From the NCBI GenBank assembly GCA_007751255.1, contig CP036296.1, positions 2,790,001-2,854,000 on the forward strand: a DNA stretch of 64,000 bases, in the 5' to 3' direction. Within the stretch, counting starts at the first letter, position 1. Each line of letters opens with the position of its first letter. Positions 59,782 through 64,000 of this stretch are shown here, one piece after another. Under the pieces are notes generated by a model that did not search any database, was not told where the DNA came from, and was given only the letters and a program-made list of their open reading frames with translations. The stretch comes from Engelhardtia mirabilis. Lineage in GTDB: Bacteria; Planctomycetota; UBA1135; GCA-002686595. Position numbers and translations under genes: made by a program.

Positions 59782-61617
59782 TCAGTCGCCGAGGCTGAAC
59801 TCGCGGCTGACGTCGACGATCTTCTCGCCGGTGTAGCGGACCTCGACCGGCCCGCTACCGCGCACGATCCAGCGCAGCTCGAGCTCGCCCTTGCCGTCGA
59901 TACCGTCCTCGCGCACGACGCGCTCGGGCGAGTGTTCCACCAGATCGAGTCGCTCCGGCCGCCAACGGTCGGTACGTCGCCCGGCGGCGAGCACCTCGAT
60001 GCCGGCGCCAGCGAACTCGATCACGTCCGGTAGACCGACGTGCTTCTGCGCGGCCATGGCCGAGCGCGTGGGGATCACGGCCTCGTTGCGGAAGCGCAGA
60101 TCCACGGCCCAGATCCCGTCGCCCAGGTCGGTCAGCTCGGGTTCGTCGATCGTCACCCGCGGCATGGCCTCGGCGTGGCGAATGCAGAACAGTGCGTTGC
60201 GGTGCAGCTCCTCCTCGATCAGGAACGAGGGCGGAACGCGCCCCACGTCCTTCGCGAAGCCGCCGATCTCGACCTCGCCGTAGAGCGGGTGGTCGTAGGG
60301 CGTCCAGTCCGTGAAGCCCGCACCCATCAGCAGGGTGTCGTCGAAGAAGTGCCTGTCCTCGGTGGAGTTGCCGAGGCGCTCGTCGGGGCTGTTGCGCTCA
60401 CCGGCCCAGAGTTCGTTGGTGAAGCTGATGATGCCCAGGCCTTCGTAGGTCCAGTTCACGAAGCCGCCGAAGACCGAGTACAGGTCGCGCCAGATGATCC
60501 AGTAGTTGTAGAAGGGCAGCATCTTTTCGCCGTCCGCGCCGAGGGCGTCGTACACGGCCACGTCCGAACGCGGGTAGTTGCCGTAGTCCTCGAAGCCCGG
60601 GCCGCGCAGGATCATCCCGCCCGAGTTGTGGAACGACTGGGCCGCGGCGATGTTGGGACGCGCTGCGATGTACTCGGCCACGCTGCGCGTCTCCGGCCAG
60701 AACAGCGGGTAGGCGCCCGCGCCGCCCTGGACGTGCTCCGGTTGCCAGCCGCTGGGCCAGGCGCGGTTCATGTCGTAGCCGCCCGCGTCGTCCTCGTTGG
60801 CGCGGCCGTCGCCGTCATCGTCGATGCCCTCGCGACCGAGCATCAGCCAGTCGCCCGGCTCCTCGTCCGGGCCCAAGCGCACCATGATGCGCGGATCATT
60901 CGGGTCCAGGCGGTAGTTCCCGCGCCCGGGCGCGAACTTCCGCATCGACGTGATGTTCCCGTCGCCGTCGAGATCGTTGGGCGGATCCTCGTCGAACAAC
61001 CCGTCCAGGTCGTCGTCGGTCGGCAGCTGTCCCGAGCGGAACATGCTCGCCGTGGCCGGCCCCTCGAACCAGGCGCCGCGACCGTCGGGGTTGATCGACG
61101 GCATCAGGTGGAACGAGGCGCGCTCGAGCAAGGCGTGCACGCGCTCGTTGCTGTCACGGTTCTCGAGCAGGTACCAGGCGGTGTAGAGCACCGTCTCGGA
61201 GGCTTGGACCTCGTTGCCGTGCACGTTGCCATCGATCCACATGGTCGGCTTGGAGCTGACCTGGCCCGTGGCCGGGTCGTTCAGGGTCCAGACCCTCAAG
61301 GTGCGGCCCAGGCTGCTGGTGCCGATCACCTCGGCGCTCAAGAGGTTCGGCCAACGGGCGGCGAGGCGCGCGAAATGCGCGTCGATCTCGTCCGGCCCGT
61401 AGAGTCGGTTCCAGGGAATCTCGACCTGGGGTGCGCGACCGGCAGCCAAGCCGGGGAAGCCGGCGGGCCGGCTGTCTTGCGCCGCTGACACGGGGGCTCC
61501 TGCGGAGGCTCCGGCCGCGGGCGGCTCGTTCGCAGGCGGTGTGGAGTTCACCACCGGCAGAGCGGACGCGGGCCAGGCGAGGGCACCGATGGTGCTGAAC
61601 AGTGCGGTAGCGATCAT
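59782..61617 (-). CDS. Secreted M14-family zinc carboxypeptidase
   Basis: 611 residues with an N-terminal signal peptide. The metallopeptidase core has the zinc pair HGNE in WIDGNVHGNEVQASE, the third ligand in AQSFHNSGG and a candidate catalytic Glu in SFTNELW. Two acidic loops of the form DDDLDGLFDEDPPNDLDGDG and DDDGDGRANEDD lie between the ligands and look like calcium sites. The C-terminus (about 500-611) is a beta domain. The ATG overlaps the stop of the upstream paralogue by 4 bp. Confidence 0.88.
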   Translation of the reverse strand: MIATALFSTIGALAWPASALPVVNSTPPANEPPAAGASAGAPVSAAQDSRPAGFPGLAAGRAPQVEIPWNRLYGPDEIDAHFARLAARWPNLLSAEVIGTSSLGRTLRVWTLNDPATGQVSSKPTMWIDGNVHGNEVQASETVLYTAWYLLENRDSNERVHALLERASFHLMPSINPDGRGAWFEGPATASMFRSGQLPTDDDLDGLFDEDPPNDLDGDGNITSMRKFAPGRGNYRLDPNDPRIMVRLGPDEEPGDWLMLGREGIDDDGDGRANEDDAGGYDMNRAWPSGWQPEHVQGGAGAYPLFWPETRSVAEYIAARPNIAAAQSFHNSGGMILRGPGFEDYGNYPRSDVAVYDALGADGEKMLPFYNYWIIWRDLYSVFGGFVNWTYEGLGIISFTNELWAGERNSPDERLGNSTEDRHFFDDTLLMGAGFTDWTPYDHPLYGEVEIGGFAKDVGRVPPSFLIEEELHRNALFCIRHAEAMPRVTIDEPELTDLGDGIWAVDLRFRNEAVIPTRSAMAAQKHVGLPDVIEFAGAGIEVLAAGRRTDRWRPERLDLVEHSPERVVREDGIDGKGELELRWIVRGSGPVEVRYTGEKIVDVSREFSLGD

Positions 61618-63458
61618 CGGGACTCACCTCGCGAGACGGTGGCTTGGGCGCTCGCGCTGCCCGCATGGGTGCTGACCAGGTCGGCGGAGAGGGTCGTGAC
61701 GTCGGCGGCGCGCACGATCCAGCGTTCCTCGTGGCTCTCGCCGCTGGCCAGGGTCGGCACCACGTTGATCGGGTCGCCCGCGATCAGGCTGGTGCCCTCC
61801 GGCAGGCGCAGGAAGAGTCGAGTGGGGCGCTGGATCCGCGCGCGGCGGGCCGCGTCGGATGAACTCGGCAGCCAGCCGTCGTTGCGCACGCGCGCCTCGA
61901 GTTGCCACACGCCCGCGGACAGCTCGGTGGCCTCGAACTGTTCCAACACGAGTCGCGCCGGAGTGTCGGCGAGGCCGTAGAGGAACTCGAGCTGGCCACT
62001 CGCGATCTTCTCCCATTCGCCGCGCGGAGGCAGGGCCATGGCGGCGGGGGTGAAGCCGCCGATCTCCACCGGTCCGAGATCAGGGTGTTCGAACGCGGTC
62101 CAGTCGGCGAAGCGCCAGGCCTCGCCGGTGGCGTCGATCCAGGCCAGGCGACCGGCGTCGTCGCTGGGCTTGCCGGGGAGCTTGACCTCGTCCTCGGCCT
62201 GGCTTTCCGTCGGTGCGTCTTCGGCGTTCGCCTCGACAACAGCGTCGGCTTCGATGCCCGCTTCGGATTCCGCGTCCACTGCGGCCGGGACCTCGACGGC
62301 CGGGACTCCAGGGGCCGACCCGTTCGTCGATTCCTCGGCCGGCGCCGGTTCGCTGGCGCCGTCCTCCCTGGCGGCCTCCTCGGCCTTGGGTGCCTCGGTG
62401 GGCATCGTCCACGGGCGGGCCGAGAGGGTCCACAGGCCGCGGTGGTCGTAGGCCCAGCGTTGGAAGGTCCCCGCGCCGTCCGCATTGTCGGCCTGCTTCA
62501 CGCCGGTCGCCTCGCGGTAGCGCTCGCCCAGTTTGGTCAGGTACTCGAGGTCCTCCTCGGTGGGCCCGCTGGCCGGCACGCGTCCGCTGCCGCGACCGGC
62601 GGCCTTGGGCGGGGAGACGAGCACGTCCTGGGCTCCCAGGGCGACGACGACGACGAGATCTTCGTGGGCGACGACGAAGTCGCACAGGGCGCGCACCGCC
62701 GGGTCCTGGGTGGCCCAACCGCCGGCGCGCGGCTCGTGTTCGGGCCAGTCGGCGGGGAAGTTGGCCTCGAACAGTCGGTCGCCGGCCGGATCCTCCGCGA
62801 TCTTGCCGTCACCGTCGGAGTCGCGGGCCTCGCGCTCGAGGCGGAAGCTGTGGGGCAGGTCGGCCAGGACGTCGGCCTCGACGTTGGCGCGCGGGTCGTG
62901 GGGATCGGCGGTCCAGCCCCCGTCGGGGTCGGGCACACGCATCCACAGAATGCGGCCGTCGCCGTCCACGTCGGCCCAGGGGTCCTCGCCGCGCCGGCCG
63001 TCGCGGTCGTCGTCCACGTCCGGGCCGTCGCCCACGTGGCTGCCGAGGGGGCTGGCGGCGGCCCGCGCGAGGCCGTCGGGGTTCGGCGCCGGAAGCGAGT
63101 AGATCGTGTAGGCGTCGAGCAGGGCCAGCGCGCGTGCGTCACCCTTGGCGTGGGCGACGAGCAGGCGCTCGCTCAGCTCGAACACCAGGTTGGCCTCGAA
63201 GCTGCGCTCGTGCTCCAGCCCGCCGATCAAGAGCAGTGCCGGCTTGGACGGATCGAGGGGCGTGGGCGCGATCCGCAGGGCGTGGATCTCGCTCCCGGCG
63301 GCGGAGGTCCCGACCGGTACGCGCTGGGCCAGGCCGGGGTACTGACCCTCGAGCCGGACGAGGCCCTGGGCCAGGGCCTGGGGCTCGGCGAGCTCGAACG
63401 GAGGGCCCTGCACGGGAGCCGTGATGGGCGCCCAGAGACTGAGGGTCAGGAGCAGCAT
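61614..63458 (-). CDS. M14-like secreted pseudopeptidase
   Basis: 614 residues from the ATG at 63458, signal peptide included. It parallels the next gene: GGLEHERSFEAN stands where HGNE belongs (second ligand is Ser), ALGAQDVLVSPP where SFHNSGG belongs (His missing), and TLSARPW where the catalytic Glu is expected. PNPDG and two acidic DXDXDG loops (DVDDDRDGRRGEDPWADVDGDG divided over two parts; DSDGDGKIAEDP) are kept. A long A/E/P-rich insert at about 360-440 separates the domains. Probably inactive as a peptidase; perhaps a binding or regulatory partner of the coupled enzyme. Confidence 0.75.
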   Translation of the reverse strand: MLLLTLSLWAPITAPVQGPPFELAEPQALAQGLVRLEGQYPGLAQRVPVGTSAAGSEIHALRIAPTPLDPSKPALLLIGGLEHERSFEANLVFELSERLLVAHAKGDARALALLDAYTIYSLPAPNPDGLARAAASPLGSHVGDGPDVDDDRDGRRGEDPWADVDGDGRILWMRVPDPDGGWTADPHDPRANVEADVLADLPHSFRLEREARDSDGDGKIAEDPAGDRLFEANFPADWPEHEPRAGGWATQDPAVRALCDFVVAHEDLVVVVALGAQDVLVSPPKAAGRGSGRVPASGPTEEDLEYLTKLGERYREATGVKQADNADGAGTFQRWAYDHRGLWTLSARPWTMPTEAPKAEEAAREDGASEPAPAEESTNGSAPGVPAVEVPAAVDAESEAGIEADAVVEANAEDAPTESQAEDEVKLPGKPSDDAGRLAWIDATGEAWRFADWTAFEHPDLGPVEIGGFTPAAMALPPRGEWEKIASGQLEFLYGLADTPARLVLEQFEATELSAGVWQLEARVRNDGWLPSSSDAARRARIQRPTRLFLRLPEGTSLIAGDPINVVPTLASGESHEERWIVRAADVTTLSADLVSTHAGSASAQATVSRGESR

Positions 63459-63572
63459 GGGGGGATGGTTGGGGTTGGCTCCGTGCGCGCCAGGGGCGGC
63501 GCGCGGCGCGCGGGGGGATGCGGGCGTGATCGATGCGGCCCGCACGGGGGCGGAGGTCCGCCTCGGTCTCGA

Positions 63573-64000
63573 TCAGTAGGTGCGGATCACCGCTTCGCCG
63601 AACAGGCGTGCGCGCAGGTCGCCGCGCTCTTTCCAGGAGGCCGGCTCGTCGGCCAGGGTCGACCTCAGCTCTTCGCGCACGTCGTCCAGGGACGTCGCCG
63701 TGCGCTCGGTGACTTCGATCAGGTGCAGCCCGGCGGTCGTCGCCACGGGCCCGGTGGGCACGCCGACCTGCGCGGCGCGCACGGCCGCGGCCATGGGCTC
63801 GCCGTAGCGGCGGTAGTTGTAGCCGGGGATCATTCCGCCGTTCTGCTGCACGGACAGGTCGTGGCTGTTGGCACGCGCCAGGGCCTCGAAGTCGGCCCCC
63901 GAGCGCAGTTGCTCGAGCAGCGAGGCGGCCTTCGACGCGAGGGCCGCCTCGACCTGCGCGGTGCCCAGGCTCGCCGGGTCGGCGCCCGAGCGAATCATGT
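63573..64000 (-). CDS. Parvulin-type peptidyl-prolyl isomerase, C-terminal part
   Basis: The frame continues past the window edge, so the N-terminus is missing; the ATG at 63998 is inside the gene. The visible ~141 residues hold part of a PpiC/SurA domain: LLEQLRSGADFEALARANSHD, GGMIPGYNYRRYGEPMAAAVRAAQVGVPTGPVATTAGLHLIEVTER. Such proteins assist folding of exported proteins. It precedes the M14-like pair on the same strand by 114 bp. Confidence 0.85.
   Translation of the reverse strand, partial: MIRSGADPASLGTAQVEAALASKAASLLEQLRSGADFEALARANSHDLSVQQNGGMIPGYNYRRYGEPMAAAVRAAQVGVPTGPVATTAGLHLIEVTERTATSLDDVREELRSTLADEPASWKERGDLRARLFGEAVIRTY

Overview
This is a chromosomal stretch of a very G+C-rich bacterium (third codon positions are almost all G or C; I estimate about 70 %, not counted). 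The gene set and the style of the secreted proteins (multi-Ig glycine-rich exported protein, Big_5/beta-propeller lipoprotein, M14 peptidases with acidic calcium-type loops, a gliding-type ABC/GldG/DUF4340 block, long low-complexity Rho) suggest a member of the Planctomycetota. That placement is inference from gene content; no rRNA is present. The window is mostly core genome. I see no phage, plasmid, CRISPR array or complete insertion sequence.

Layout. 1-3450: 3' end of dnaG, rpoD and a zinc-ribbon coiled-coil protein. 3580-9300: a radical SAM gene behind a tandem-repeat promoter region, then a giant secreted protein. 9300-16230: selB, a convergent phosphatase/P-loop pair, an acidic single-span membrane protein and an exported HEAT/vWA protein. 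16230-19440: tRNA-Pro(CGG), a long gene-free leader and rho. 19518-25903: five tightly coupled genes (ABC ATPase, permease, GldG-like, DUF4340, GT-C-type membrane protein). 25998-31708 (minus): GT4 glycosyltransferase, AceE-like E1, Nudix and beta-helix genes. 31709-32700: a gene-free kilobase with a strong intrinsic terminator and the guaB promoter. 32701-38255: guaB-guaA, a methyltransferase, a membrane protein and comF. 38373-44189: panD, an SH3-type protein, and the overlapping run ruvB-spoIID-tgt (minus). 44902-48090: a lipoprotein. 48324-54549: ubiE-CPBP-ubiX-ubiA-holA-mutL. 54617-63998: a secreted protein, a MITE, miaA, a small lipoprotein, nadD, a WecA-type transferase, two M14-family genes and a PPIase fragment.

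How the genes connect. dnaG-rpoD is the macromolecular-synthesis pair. guaB-guaA convert IMP to GMP. ubiE, ubiX and ubiA look like late (probably futalosine-type) menaquinone biosynthesis. ruvB, holA and mutL serve DNA repair and replication. tgt, miaA and the tRNA serve translation. selB implies selenocysteine decoding, but no selenoprotein is visible here.

The most interesting signals are non-coding. (1) A promoter-like element of about 65 bp (family R2) has fixed spacings TTGGACG-N10-GGATCC-N17-TAGACT. It occurs four times: before guaB, miaA, nadD and a small lipoprotein gene. (2) A separate element of about 65-85 bp (family R1) occurs three times in the same orientation, once inside the mutL coding sequence, each time beside short tandem repeats. 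(3) A 167-bp MITE with perfect 31-bp inverted repeats sits exactly in the R2 promoter of miaA. (4) Several genes have a TANNNT box 6-8 bp before the start codon, which predicts leaderless mRNAs. (5) Three gene pairs use a TTGA stop/start overlap. (6) A terminator with a five-T tail stands downstream of no gene and suggests a small RNA.
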